From Veillonellaceae bacterium (GTDB lineage: Bacteria; Bacillota; Negativicutes; Veillonellales; Veillonellaceae), in the NCBI GenBank assembly GCA_900765165.1, contig CAAFQR010000202.1:1-23178 (forward strand): a DNA stretch of 23,178 nt, in the 5' to 3' direction. The position numbers and the translations under genes are program-made. How positions within the stretch are numbered: position 1 is the first letter of the stretch; each line of letters begins with the position of its first letter. Shown here one piece after another: positions 11,301 through 16,121 of the stretch. Below the pieces are notes generated by a model. That model saw only the letters and a list, made by a program, of their open reading frames with translations, was not told the origin of the DNA and did not search any database.

Positions 11301-12281
11301 AGCGGTGATTCGCAGAATACGTTCCTCAATAACCTCCGCAAGACCGACGAAGCAACGAAGGTGGCTGACGACAAGGTAGCTACGGTTGGCGATATGCGTA
11401 ACTTGGCGAACTCGCCGTTCTTTGCAGCCGGCGACGTAGCGTCTGATGGCAATAAAAACGCCTTTGGTCGTAAGCTTGGTGAAACGGTGAACATCGTTGG
11501 TGGCGTGACCGATACGTCGAAGCTTTCTGATAATAACATCGGCGTTGTATCCAATGGCACTGACACGTTAACGGTGAAGCTGGCTAAGAACTTGACCGGC
11601 TTAGAATCCATTAAGGTAGGTACCGTTTCCGATGATGGCTCTACAGCTGTTACGACGATTAACGATAAAGGTGTTTCGGTAACCAATGGCGGCCATAGCA
11701 CGGTGGCCTTAACACCGAAAGGTCTCGATAACGGTGGCAACCGCATTACGAACGTAGCCCCAGGCATTGCACCTACCGATGCAGCGACGGTGGCACAGCT
11801 TAATATGGCGACCAATAAGGCGATTAAGGAAAGTAACGTTGGCGATAGCTTAGGCGCCGCTTTGGCAGCGTTGAAGCCGCTCCAGTACGATCCGTTAGAA
11901 CCGACCCAGATTATGGCCGGTACTGGTTACTATCGTGGTCAGACAGCCTTTGCGTTAGGTGTAGCGCATTACGAAAATGAATCCTTCATGTACAACGTAG
12001 GCGCAGCGTATGGCAATAGCAGCCATATTATGCTCAATGCCGGCGTAACCTGGAAGTTTGGCTCGTCGAAGCGCGAAGTTGCTATCAGTTCCGAATACCG
12101 TGGTGGCCCGGTTAGCGCCACCTATGAAATGGCCGGCCAAATGGAAGCATTGCGCGCTGAAAATCAGAATCTCCGTGACCGCATGAAGGCACAGGAAGAA
12201 AAGATGCAGAAGCAGGAAGAATTGCTTCAAAGCGCATTGCAGGCTATTGACCGCTTGACGAAACAGCAGCAGTCTAAGTAG
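2382..12281 (+). CDS. trimeric autotransporter adhesin, stalk, second head and membrane anchor (main fragment)
   Basis: This 3,299-aa fragment is the rest of the adhesin begun at 262. Its apparent GTG start is only where the frame opens: there is no Shine-Dalgarno and no signal peptide, so alone it could not be exported. Order: neck (about 1-30); an FGG-like module (about 50-95); a second head block (nt 3260-4490); neck with STDAVNGSQLYAI (nt 4780-4870). A long stalk follows with at least seven modules of the form GGxxxLSDNNIGVV...KLAKDLTGL (near nt 2541, 5527, 6724, 7740, 8538, 10066, 11482) and two AWNI Trp-ring motifs (nt 5930, 8162). Further necks end at QLYAL and VAQLNMA. The YadA beta-barrel anchor spans about nt 11857-12061 and ends in WKFG. 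A tail of about 72 residues, mostly coiled coil, then follows, which is unusual. No cysteine was found. By family knowledge, three chains form one outer-membrane pore and one fibre; likely roles are coaggregation and biofilm adhesion. Confidence 0.9.
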   Translation: MSVGSSNALRQIINVGDGTQDTDAVNLRQLKVAAQNIFNGDNTLVSIVRDATKSFSILGGAASTNLSDNNIGTVGNSTDGSLTIKLANDLTGLNSSNYGVIGTTVDGVTTYSPFTGFLSNGQYLYTISATNPVSTSSDSIAQYFGSNRVNYVTTVDSTGVHLGGVVDGVATEKATLALINPQNSLNPNSVDSSGKSVIFTTAGNGGTYVSPDTEDTNTAATQIAYDGSIFGTHPIGLLLGTMAAGTSTNMEGSTGTGFGIFLGFNNGVLPENTQQPTIFDGVMASRSNVSAQTAGGSSAVVVGAYNSISGNGGLALGTLNRVYGNEGIVIGNTSIANSYSSVGRYGVTLGFNLKAGEWSQESVVIGSNLQAVGKSNIILGGGENKFYGTGSGWNDTIDSSTGVFTSIGNVFDASGNNLNTSGMRFWGDNNIVLGSKNRTEGFNTTFATSGGYAGSTGNGSYTRIKDNSVVGSNNTLYDLSFTNSVYGSNNAIASGTYNMVIGSDNKIQAQLNGVTLTGNTTGRSAEEIAAIKALGNVQLDATTGKPVGLLYDDNNSIIGSRNTIGYNSVHNFVAGADNYTAENTRYNFLAGSRNASGYDLTNATTVNSMIQTVYPNLIGSLTSDNEANLKLIQNFDLTSILPAGQTGMNLLAGSFNVAGLGAQNNVVQGSNDILRNNVIGSYILGSHVDASESHSVYMGDRSVATTSPLATTSGTFSGDISSLPQNSDTTNPVGLNDLITAGSTGQTSITINGRTYTFAGIGNNTSGRSATTNEVGVITVGRIVNEGTAENPSYKSYGRIIQNVAPGLVGANSTDAVNGSQLYAIYDAVNDSIARLVAGEEGPMVYTSTEGDRLYTWNNTKYDSSLVSGKFKQAANGQWYPVSAFDGTQLKSDFSGSSGFTLAEINSAKLNGQTLTVTGTNGATATSTAWADTETAIVANSDASLSLVNGGNSTTASVALYNVADAIALPAEGTTTQTQEQVAVSKLVAGTDLNDTDLTTQQLSQGTNLKDLQTVAKAGLDFVGDTAPADTTPDDNTDNDSATVHRNLSQKLTVTGGVTSLDELSSEDNIGVIGSNNTGSLTLRLAKDLTGLTSATFTNATTGDKSTISGDGFTFQGATPAATDENPSPTAPAPITITKTGINAGGTLISDVKSGFNGATSITSANSANAATMGDLQTVVNNAAWNIGQTTSTVTTSGTTNTYTNVGNVNTGERVSFDAGTGTTVTVSKTAATTGTNPVPETYNVSFAVKAAELARNSTSGVVTSSGDVAGYATAANVATIFNSINTQFTSATFGVTDSANTALTKNLNKTISIIGADSNITTAVTNGALAIKLNTQTVLGDNTAGTGSTNGALVVKNAGPTASTNAVALSNGGIIFRNDVMTTNTYADYGLNVVSGTKVPGDTTSNSPRLSFNGNQLATLKDGINFTGDVLATGSTGTNPFTTALGSGVSILGGNNVVANLTTNNIGVVSNGSNQLSILLAKDLKDMNSVTFGTNSSSYPYFSMTATSATKTYTPAGATDSVTYTGNVLQFKGATTNNADLPRISGIYSDTVTHTTGGGVSFAVKGNSDVVTVKELTDAITSSTDYNGAQIRNLFFGVSTTKDNTTSYASRNVYGSSTSTADATTYFVPIVGDSNINVAVTGTNVTSPTNTTGELSISLGKDLVLGNNTANNGGSITVNGDNGGESIKLDGSTHTLVIKAPQEGETPASEFTLDGRKGKLVFGGDESTATFIDFANTEIIDDLGGTELKRITIGTAQNSAAVATMADGLHFAGNYGGNIDRLLNSTMTIVGHADITGTGTNNAVTDTDVTNATTDKNTYVAVESYDTGNVEGTTHAAITDKRLVVRLAKDLTDLNTITLGGQTLADNTTASTVKLSTLAPVSVTSGTTTTSYSALKLGDANGGQVLLRNLAPGVANNDAVTVQQLRDTAWNIANGISNGGSNSGNAPVNADDTVNFVSGTGTTATVTKTTNAETLVDTFEVKYNVVKGNITSDDTTGVASTTNTGDTFATTSNVVEAINTAVAKSSHQYQGDNKVSSTSNDLVTVSRLPDEVLGIKGGATGALSDNNIGTVANAGDGTITVKLAKDLTGLNSASYDTTVSGATYRTIVSGTGISVAPVTTGNVQDSTKLVTLTSSGLNNGGNTATNIQSALSSYSTTDGTESSYGGLSSSYLSALRNLNSATAADVVKLNSAATLHDVQAVANTPIYFSADNYQDTTATTLARKLGQQLAIETGPFNMSKDTGTANDYTVAPYDPTSNDSYNDENIAAAVVNDSDGGKILIGFRNSPIFTNIRIGTITTDANGNPVEKSIAISNATGTAANSTPALQLGSTTNPVLVKNIATPVDTTDAANKAYVDASKATVTGTGAARITTSTNADTSTNYNVHVDKWLSYTDTSGNELTQAPDGKYYTTASLAGLKYDATNHVWTASDGSALASQPTAVTAAQAHLTVVGNSAPALSNVGRGLIVENSSEAINGSQFKDLSNILGLTINSDKTGFTGTFNPIDAGGSTLPPSSVVNAISQLTTAVNKGRVYAGDDYVPASGLGSTAAPEQNALTRELGERINFKGGADLTKLSDGNIGVVHSGTDTLLIKLSSELKGLTSSQYVDADGNILTITGTGLTVQRPTPSGGSAPQAISITSSGISAGGTKITNVAAGTLSQTSTDAVNGSQLYALQQQTATDVKIAKSEVTGTGGATVTSSIGSNGQTIYNVQVDQTTGFVDANGNKLTKYGDKYYKAEDIQGKTYINGNWYNNTDLDTNGQPKSDANPTAPPTTDIAGVSMLDGNGNPKSMTITNVKSALDNGEKLANVTDEKKLNSAANLGDVKNAISDAVSSINTDISNINQGINIKTNDGETQKVDFGGTVQVVDGVNTKVSGITTTVDENGKSTYTYHIDVNGMPMEYVDKDGNSLVKMGDNFYKVSDVENGALKPNAQAAEPAGTRLVNMKDGKPAAISMGNVASAIGGSVGDGTVGSGDSQNTFLNNLRKTDEATKVADDKVATVGDMRNLANSPFFAAGDVASDGNKNAFGRKLGETVNIVGGVTDTSKLSDNNIGVVSNGTDTLTVKLAKNLTGLESIKVGTVSDDGSTAVTTINDKGVSVTNGGHSTVALTPKGLDNGGNRITNVAPGIAPTDAATVAQLNMATNKAIKESNVGDSLGAALAALKPLQYDPLEPTQIMAGTGYYRGQTAFALGVAHYENESFMYNVGAAYGNSSHIMLNAGVTWKFGSSKREVAISSEYRGGPVSATYEMAGQMEALRAENQNLRDRMKAQEEKMQKQEELLQSALQAIDRLTKQQQSK
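3260..4490 (+). repeat. second head-like repeat block within the stalk
   Basis: After the first neck the protein returns to head-type repeats. They begin with AVVVGAYNSISGNGGLALG and continue with GIVIGN, SVVIGSN, NIILGGGEN, NIVLGSKN, SVVGSNN and MVIGSDN, ending near YILGSHVDASESHSVYMGD. The recurring core is (V/I)(V/I/L)GSxN rather than AIGxxA, so this block resembles the first head in plan but not in sequence. Long non-repeat inserts interrupt it. A neck with VNGSQLYAI follows near 4780-4870, as expected after a head. Borders are approximate. Confidence 0.65.
11857..12061 (+). other. YadA-type outer-membrane beta-barrel anchor
   Basis: The region begins around LGAALAALKPLQYDPLEP and alternates polar and hydrophobic residues in four likely strands: the TGYYRGQTAFALGVAHY region, FMYNVGAAYG and MLNAGVTWKFG are visible. 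Length and layout match the YadA C-terminal domain, where each of three chains gives four strands to a 12-stranded barrel. The last strand ends in WKFG, which in most family members is at or next to the C-terminus of the protein. Here 72 more residues follow. Confidence 0.85.
12062..12278 (+). other. C-terminal extension with coiled coil after the adhesin anchor
   Basis: About 72 residues follow the last barrel strand: a short linker (SSKREVAISSEYRGGPVSAT) and then roughly 45 residues that are helical in character. Leu/Met/Ala positions recur in heptads around MEALRAENQNLRDRMKAQ and EELLQSALQAIDRL, typical of a parallel coiled coil. By known barrel topology, sequence after the last strand lies in the periplasm. 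A trimeric periplasmic rod is therefore predicted. No SLH, OmpA-like or LysM domain is visible that would bind peptidoglycan. Confidence 0.75.
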
Positions 12282-12349
12282 TAAATTATCGTTTCGATTT
12301 AACGAATAGTGTATTTTTGAAACAGTAGTGGTTACGAAACAAAAATCCC

Positions 12350-12378
12350 TTGACAGGGGACAATGTTCCGTGTAAACT
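12350..12378 (+). promoter_or_regulatory. promoter of the T-box/symporter transcript
   Basis: A perfect -35 hexamer TTGACA (12350-12355), a 17-base spacer and TAAACT (12373-12378) form a good vegetative sigma-A-type promoter. Transcription would start near 12385, just ahead of the T-box leader. No convincing terminator for the adhesin gene separates its stop (12281) from this promoter. There is only a weak TTCG/CGAA hairpin near 12293-12306, followed by a short T-run. Confidence 0.75.
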
Positions 12379-12596
12379 AATAACAGTTAAACATTCAGAT
12401 GTGCTTTTAGAGCACGGTAATAGTGATGACGAAAGAAAGTAGGGTCAGATGACAACTACAGAGAGCCGTTGGTTGGTGTGAAACGGTGTTGGCGCTGATG
12501 TGAAGTTCCTTTCTGAACTGCGAGGCTGAACCAAAGTAGGCCGAGCCGGTGTAGTGACCGTTATGCACACTATGAGTTGGTCGATTCGAGATAATG

Positions 12597-12643
12597 AGGG
12601 TGGTACCGCGGAATATTCCGTCCCTTGGTACCACCCTCTTTTT
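12597..12643 (+). terminator. first T-box terminator
   Basis: AGGGTGGTACC (12597-12607) pairs perfectly over 11 bp with GGTACCACCCT (12627-12637), followed by CTTTTT. The 5' arm includes the tRNA-binding T-box bulge, so this hairpin excludes the antiterminator (AGGG pairing with CCCT at 12621-12625, CGG with CCG). Confidence 0.85.
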
Positions 12644-12682
12644 GTATCTCAAATTGGCAAATAGGGTGGTACCGCGATGTAA

Positions 12683-12712
12683 GTCGTCCCTTGTATGAGG
12701 GGCGACTTTTTT
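12683..12712 (+). terminator. second T-box terminator
   Basis: GTCGTCCCT (12683-12691) pairs with AGGGGCGAC (12698-12706) over 9 bp with one G-U pair and a 6-base loop, then TTTTTT. It competes with the second antiterminator, in which AGGG (12663-12666) pairs with CCCT (12688-12691). Confidence 0.85.
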
Positions 12713-12757
12713 ATTGGTCGGCGGTAAGCCCAACCGCCAAGGAGAGGAGAGATTATC

Positions 12758-14173
12758 ATGACAGTTTCTGCACTTATCGTTGGTTTGTACATTCTGTTGT
12801 TATTCGCCATTTCCTGGGCATCCAAGCGATTGACTACAGGGAAAGCGGAGAATTATGTGTTGGCCGGTCGCCGCATGACGACGCCGTTGATTACGGTGTC
12901 TATCGTAGGCTTGGCCGTTGGCGGCGCGTCCACCATCGGCGTAGCAGAACAGGCATACAAGCATGGTATTTCCGCCGGTTGGTACACCGCTGCTTGGGGC
13001 ATTGGGGCTATCGTAATGGGCATGACCGTAGCAAAACGGTATCGCCGCTTGAACATTACGACGATTCCGGAAATGCTGGAACGGTACTATGACCGCAAGA
13101 GCCGCATCGCCGGTATTGTAATTCAGATTATCGTGCAGCTTTGCGTTATGAGCTTGCAGTACGTTGCAGGCGGCACCATTTTGGCCGCTCTTATGCCGGA
13201 GGTGTTCACCATTACGACGGGCATGATCATGAGTGCCGTTGTGTTCATCGGTGTTACCATGATGGGCGGCATGTGGTCTGCCAGTATTTCGAATTTGCTC
13301 AACGTTTCTTTGAAATATGTAGGCATTACGTTAGCTGCTATCGTAGCGGTAGCCCTTGTTGGTGGCCAGGCTGCTATCGAACAAGCAGCGCCGTCTCCTA
13401 CGACATTGGATTGGACGGCCGGCGTTGGCGATATTACGATTTTGACTTGGGTTGTAACCCTCATCACTGTTAACCTGTCCTTGCAGAGTATTATTCAGAT
13501 TTCCTTAGGTGCTAAAAGCGTTGGCGTTGCACGCCGCGGCTTCATCTTAGGCGGTCTTATTATGTTGCCAATCGGTTTCGTTAGTGCGTACCTCGGCGTT
13601 ATCGCTTCTGAATTATATCCGAACATGACCGCTACCTTGGCGTTGCCGAAGTTGATTATGTCCTTGAATCCGGTGCTCGCCGGTTTGACCTTGGCTGCGT
13701 TGTGGGCTGCTGACGTTAGCACAGCTTGCAACTTGCTCTTAAGCTCCGGCACCTTGTTCTCTCAGGATATTTACAAGCGCTTCATCAATCCGCAGGTTGA
13801 CGACGAAAAATTCACCCGCATTACCCGCTTGTCCGTTGTGGCTATGGGCCTTTTGACATTCTTATTCGCATTGACCATCAGCGGTATTATCGCTACGTTG
13901 ATGCAGGGCTTAAGCTTGATGGCCGCCTTCGCAGTAATCGTGCTCATGACCTTATTCGCGCCGCAGCATTGCAGCAAAATTAGCGCTTTCTACACGTTGG
14001 TAGCTGCCGTAGTTACGTTGTTGGCTTGGAATTTCGTACCGGCTACGCATATCGTGCCCCATGTAATTTACTTGGAATGGATCGTGTGCGCCGTTACTTT
14101 CGGTGTGTGCTCGATTTTGGGCAAACAGCCTATCGCAGCTGATGATGCGTTGCAGGTAGCAGGCGTTAAATAG
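12758..14173 (+). CDS. sodium:solute symporter (SSS) family transporter, T-box controlled
   Basis: This 471-aa integral membrane protein has about 12-13 hydrophobic segments, beginning at residues 4-20, 44-66, 75-93 and 115-142. It fits the SSS family (PutP/PanF/vSGLT relatives), which import small organic solutes with Na+. Visible hallmarks are the early stretch SIVGLAVGGASTIGVAEQAY and the late helix with ADVSTACNLLLSSGTLFSQD followed by IYK. Its Ser-Thr pair lies in the helix that forms the second Na+ site in vSGLT-type structures. The ATG follows a strong AAGGAGAGGAG (12739-12749) at 8 bases. It is the only gene downstream of the T-box leader before a terminator. The substrate is therefore inferred to be an amino acid, with phenylalanine or an aromatic compound suggested by the TTC specifier. 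The sequence alone does not fix the substrate. Confidence 0.92.
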   Translation: MTVSALIVGLYILLLFAISWASKRLTTGKAENYVLAGRRMTTPLITVSIVGLAVGGASTIGVAEQAYKHGISAGWYTAAWGIGAIVMGMTVAKRYRRLNITTIPEMLERYYDRKSRIAGIVIQIIVQLCVMSLQYVAGGTILAALMPEVFTITTGMIMSAVVFIGVTMMGGMWSASISNLLNVSLKYVGITLAAIVAVALVGGQAAIEQAAPSPTTLDWTAGVGDITILTWVVTLITVNLSLQSIIQISLGAKSVGVARRGFILGGLIMLPIGFVSAYLGVIASELYPNMTATLALPKLIMSLNPVLAGLTLAALWAADVSTACNLLLSSGTLFSQDIYKRFINPQVDDEKFTRITRLSVVAMGLLTFLFALTISGIIATLMQGLSLMAAFAVIVLMTLFAPQHCSKISAFYTLVAAVVTLLAWNFVPATHIVPHVIYLEWIVCAVTFGVCSILGKQPIAADDALQVAGVK

Positions 14174-14181
14174 CAGTATGG

Positions 14182-14227
14182 ACGGAGGCGGCGGTTCATT
14201 TCACAGGCTGGTGAAATGACTCTCCGT
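14182..14227 (+). other. nested inverted repeats after the symporter gene
   Basis: An outer pair ACGGAG (14182-14187) and CTCCGT (14222-14227) encloses a perfect 9-bp hairpin, TCATTTCAC (14196-14204) and GTGAAATGA (14211-14219), with a 6-base loop. It lies 8 bases after the stop codon and ahead of the real terminator, with no T-run of its own. It could protect the 3' end of the transcript from exonucleases. I know of no riboswitch class that it matches. Confidence 0.5.
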
Positions 14228-14244
14228 ACCACGGTTTAAGAGTT

Positions 14245-14287
14245 AGCATCGGTTGTCTTACGTTCGTAGGATGGCCGGTGCTTTTTA
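14245..14287 (+). terminator. rho-independent terminator after the symporter
   Basis: AGCATCGG (14245-14252) pairs with CCGGTGCT and the stem continues with G-U pairs toward a TTCG-type loop (about 16 bp in all). The run CTTTTTATTT follows. It closes the symporter transcript before the next promoter. Confidence 0.85.
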
Positions 14288-14330
14288 TTTGTAAAATTTG
14301 AATGAATTTACAGCGATATTGACGCTTTTG

Positions 14331-14339
14331 TGGTATAAT
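14331..14339 (+). promoter_or_regulatory. extended -10 promoter for pgeF
   Basis: TGGTATAAT combines the extended TGn motif with a perfect -10 hexamer (14334-14339). No -35 is well placed; the nearest fair match, TTTACA at 14307-14312, is 21 bases away. Extended -10 promoters do not need one. Transcription would start near 14346. Confidence 0.65.
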
Positions 14340-14450
14340 ACGGAGTTACAAGGATAGTAAATTAACCTACCCATGAAAAGGTGTGCATCTATGCAAATAC
14401 ATATTGAGAATGCATTGAGATTGTATGAGCAGTGGGAAGGAGCTAAGATA

Positions 14451-15299
14451 ATGAGTAATAATGTTATATATAATAGAACGGTGGCGGAACGAAGCTTTGA
14501 GCCTTACGGGCTTCGCTATGAAGTGGCGCCGGCGCTGGAACAGTTGCCACTGAAGTTTGGCGTTACCTTTCGCTACGGCGGCGTGTCCGAAGGGGCGTTT
14601 CAGTCGCTTAATTTGGGACTGCATGTGAACGATGACGAAGCGGCAGTTCGTGAAAATAGGAAACGGTTGGCCGAAGCCTTAGGAGCGACGGCTGACGCTG
14701 TGACGGTAGGGGAACAGATTCATGGTCTAACGGCGACGGAAGTGACGCCTACGCTGCGCGGCTGTGGGGCTACGACGTTAGCCGATGCCATTCCGGCCAG
14801 CGATGCGTTGTACACCGATGCCGTAGGCGTGCCGCTGCTGTTGTTGGTGGCAGACTGCGTACCGGTGCTCTTGTATGACCGGGCCCATCATGCGGTGGCT
14901 GTGGTCCATGCCGGTTGGCGCGGTGCCGTTGGCTGTTTGCCGCGGCTTACGCTAGAAGCGATGACGAAGCGGTACGGCACAAAGCCTAGTGATGTGTATG
15001 CGTACACCGGGCCGTCCATTCAGGGCCAAAGCTTTGAAGTAGGCGAAGAAGTGGCGGACCAATTCCGCGCTGCCGGCGCAGGTGACGGCGTCATTAGCTA
15101 TAAGACGCCTAACGGCAAGCCCTATGTGGATTTGCAGCGTTTTATTGCTGATGATTTGCAAGGTGCCGGTGTACCAAATTCGCAAATTGTGGTGTCACCT
15201 ACAAATAGTATTGATGACGAACGATGCTTCTCCTATCGCCGTGATAAGGGCGTTACCGGACGAATGGCACTTTTTGCTATGCTAAGCCCTACAAAATAA
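14451..15299 (+). CDS. pgeF: peptidoglycan editing factor PgeF / multicopper-polyphenol-oxidoreductase (laccase-domain) family protein
   Basis: This 282-aa cytoplasmic protein belongs to the YfiH/PgeF family (DUF152). Members bind zinc and are linked to purine nucleoside phosphorolysis or deamination and to keeping peptidoglycan precursor composition correct. The three predicted zinc ligands are present: His91 (GEQIHG), Cys136 (ADCVPV) and His153 (HAGWRG). Other family blocks are RYGGVSEGAFQSLNLGLHVN (41-60), ENRKRLAEALG and the C-terminal SYRRDKGVTGRMA. The start at 14451 is chosen because GGAAGGAG (14435-14442) lies exactly 8 bases upstream and the length then suits the family. Frame-open ATGs at 14373 and 14391 would add 26 or 20 residues with no family similarity. 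The gene precedes yggS, as in many Firmicutes. Confidence 0.92.
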   Translation: MSNNVIYNRTVAERSFEPYGLRYEVAPALEQLPLKFGVTFRYGGVSEGAFQSLNLGLHVNDDEAAVRENRKRLAEALGATADAVTVGEQIHGLTATEVTPTLRGCGATTLADAIPASDALYTDAVGVPLLLLVADCVPVLLYDRAHHAVAVVHAGWRGAVGCLPRLTLEAMTKRYGTKPSDVYAYTGPSIQGQSFEVGEEVADQFRAAGAGDGVISYKTPNGKPYVDLQRFIADDLQGAGVPNSQIVVSPTNSIDDERCFSYRRDKGVTGRMALFAMLSPTK

Positions 15300-15308
15300 G
15301 ATAAATGC

Positions 15309-15337
15309 TATACATTAAAGGTGAGATATATTATAAT
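15309..15337 (+). promoter_or_regulatory. possible promoter of the yggS-sepF-proC-ylmH-divIVA cluster
   Basis: TATACA (15309-15314), a 17-base spacer and a perfect TATAAT (15332-15337) lie in the 111-base gap between pgeF and yggS. A second TATAAT occurs at 15370-15375 without a good -35. No terminator is seen after pgeF, so read-through from upstream is also likely. Confidence 0.45.
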
Positions 15338-15410
15338 GAAACCATATGTAAATAATCTATTGCAGCGCTTATAATTGAGCGTACATTAGGGCATATAGGA
15401 GGTTTGACAT

Positions 15411-16097
15411 ATGATAGAAACGGCGTTGGCATCGGTACGGCAACGTATGAATGCGGCCATGGCACGCGCCGGCAGGACGGATTCGGCATTATTGGTAGCT
15501 GTCACCAAAAATCATCCCGTAACGGCGGTAGAAACCGTTGCTCGACTGGGCGTTACCACGGTCGGAGAAAATCGCGTGCAGGAAGCTAAGGAAAAACAGC
15601 TAACTTATAACGGACCCGATATAGATTGGCATTTAATCGGTCACTTGCAGGTCAACAAGGTGCGGGCTGCAGTGCCCATGTTTGCTTTGATTCATTCGGT
15701 GGACAGCGAGAAATTGCTGGACGAAATCGAGAAGGTAGCGTCTCGTATCGATAAGGTACAGGACGTGCTGTTACAGGTCAATGTAGCGGCCGAAGAGAGC
15801 AAATACGGTATTGCACCAAGCGAATTACCTGCGTTGTGTGAGCATGCAAAGCAGTTGCCCCATGTTCGCGTACGTGGGCTCATGTGTATCGCTCCGTTCT
15901 TTGATGATCCGGAGGACGCACGACCGATTTTTAAAGCAGCAAAACAGTTATTTGAAGATATGAAAAAAGACTTTCCGGTAGGACAAATCGAGTATTTATC
16001 GATGGGCATGACCCATGATTTTGAAGTGGCCTTAGAAGAAGGGGCTAACATTGTCAGAGTAGGAACGGCGATTTTCGGCAATCGAGTGTATTATTAG
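15411..16097 (+). CDS. yggS: YggS family pyridoxal phosphate homeostasis protein
   Basis: This 228-aa protein has full length for the YggS/YlmE/PLPBP family. These are single-domain alanine-racemase-fold proteins that bind PLP, show no known enzyme activity and buffer vitamin B6 and amino/keto-acid pools. The PLP lysine is Lys33 in LLVAVTKNHP. Further family motifs are GENRVQEAKEK (52-62), WHLIGHLQVNK (73-83), HSVDSEKLLDEI, RGLMCIAPF (155-163), and LSMGMTHDFEVALEEG (196-211) with RVGTAIFG for the phosphate end. AGGAGGT (15397-15403) stands 7 bases before the ATG. It is followed 24 bases later by sepF, the classical Gram-positive arrangement near the division genes. Confidence 0.95.
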   Translation: MIETALASVRQRMNAAMARAGRTDSALLVAVTKNHPVTAVETVARLGVTTVGENRVQEAKEKQLTYNGPDIDWHLIGHLQVNKVRAAVPMFALIHSVDSEKLLDEIEKVASRIDKVQDVLLQVNVAAEESKYGIAPSELPALCEHAKQLPHVRVRGLMCIAPFFDDPEDARPIFKAAKQLFEDMKKDFPVGQIEYLSMGMTHDFEVALEEGANIVRVGTAIFGNRVYY

Positions 16098-16121
16098 GGA
16101 ACACAATTAGGAGGATCTACG

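Larger units (their letters stand above)
12385..12712 (+). promoter_or_regulatory. T-box leader (tRNA-sensing), best specifier TTC (Phe), with two antiterminator/terminator units
   Basis: Stem I is recognisable. Its top is the AGAGAG bulge (12460-12465) with hairpin CCGTT/AACGG around the canonical GGTTGGTGTGA loop. An AGTA loop-E strand (12438-12441) faces TGAA (12501-12504). GAAA (12431-12434) pairs with TTTC (12510-12513). The codon in the position occupied by GGC in the well-known glyQS leader is TTC (12506-12508), so tRNA-Phe is the predicted effector. The base after it is C rather than the usual purine, which lowers certainty. The conserved T-box AGGGTGGTACCGCG occurs twice, at 12597-12610 and 12663-12676, each followed by its own terminator. 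Only 19 bases separate the first T-run from the second T-box, so there is no second Stem I. In this family, uncharged tRNA stabilises the antiterminator and turns on the downstream gene. Confidence 0.88.

Noticed and set aside
11135..11815. Long open antisense frames opposite the adhesin (up to 226 codons)
   Set aside because: They mirror the repetitive Gly/Thr/Asn-rich coding strand, have no recognisable domains or plausible starts, and arise from its codon bias.
12346..12360. Small inverted repeat TCCC/GGGA around the -35 box of the symporter promoter
   Set aside because: Only four pairs and imperfect; too short to claim an operator, and the T-box already explains regulation.
12519..12521. 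TGC (Cys) as an alternative T-box specifier, since GAAC TGC G also resembles the specifier pattern
   Set aside because: The GAAA/TTTC helix, the loop-E AGTA/TGAA pairing and the upper GTCAG/CTGAT stem all place TTC in the loop, while TGC falls in the basal stem. It remains the second choice.
14319..14324. TTGACG as the -35 box for pgeF
   Set aside because: It is only 9 bases from the TATAAT at 14334, too close for a sigma-70-type promoter. The TGn extended -10 explains the site better.
14373..14450. Upstream ATGs (14373, 14391) as the pgeF start
   Set aside because: The added residues resemble nothing in the family, and the best ribosome-binding site is placed for ATG 14451.
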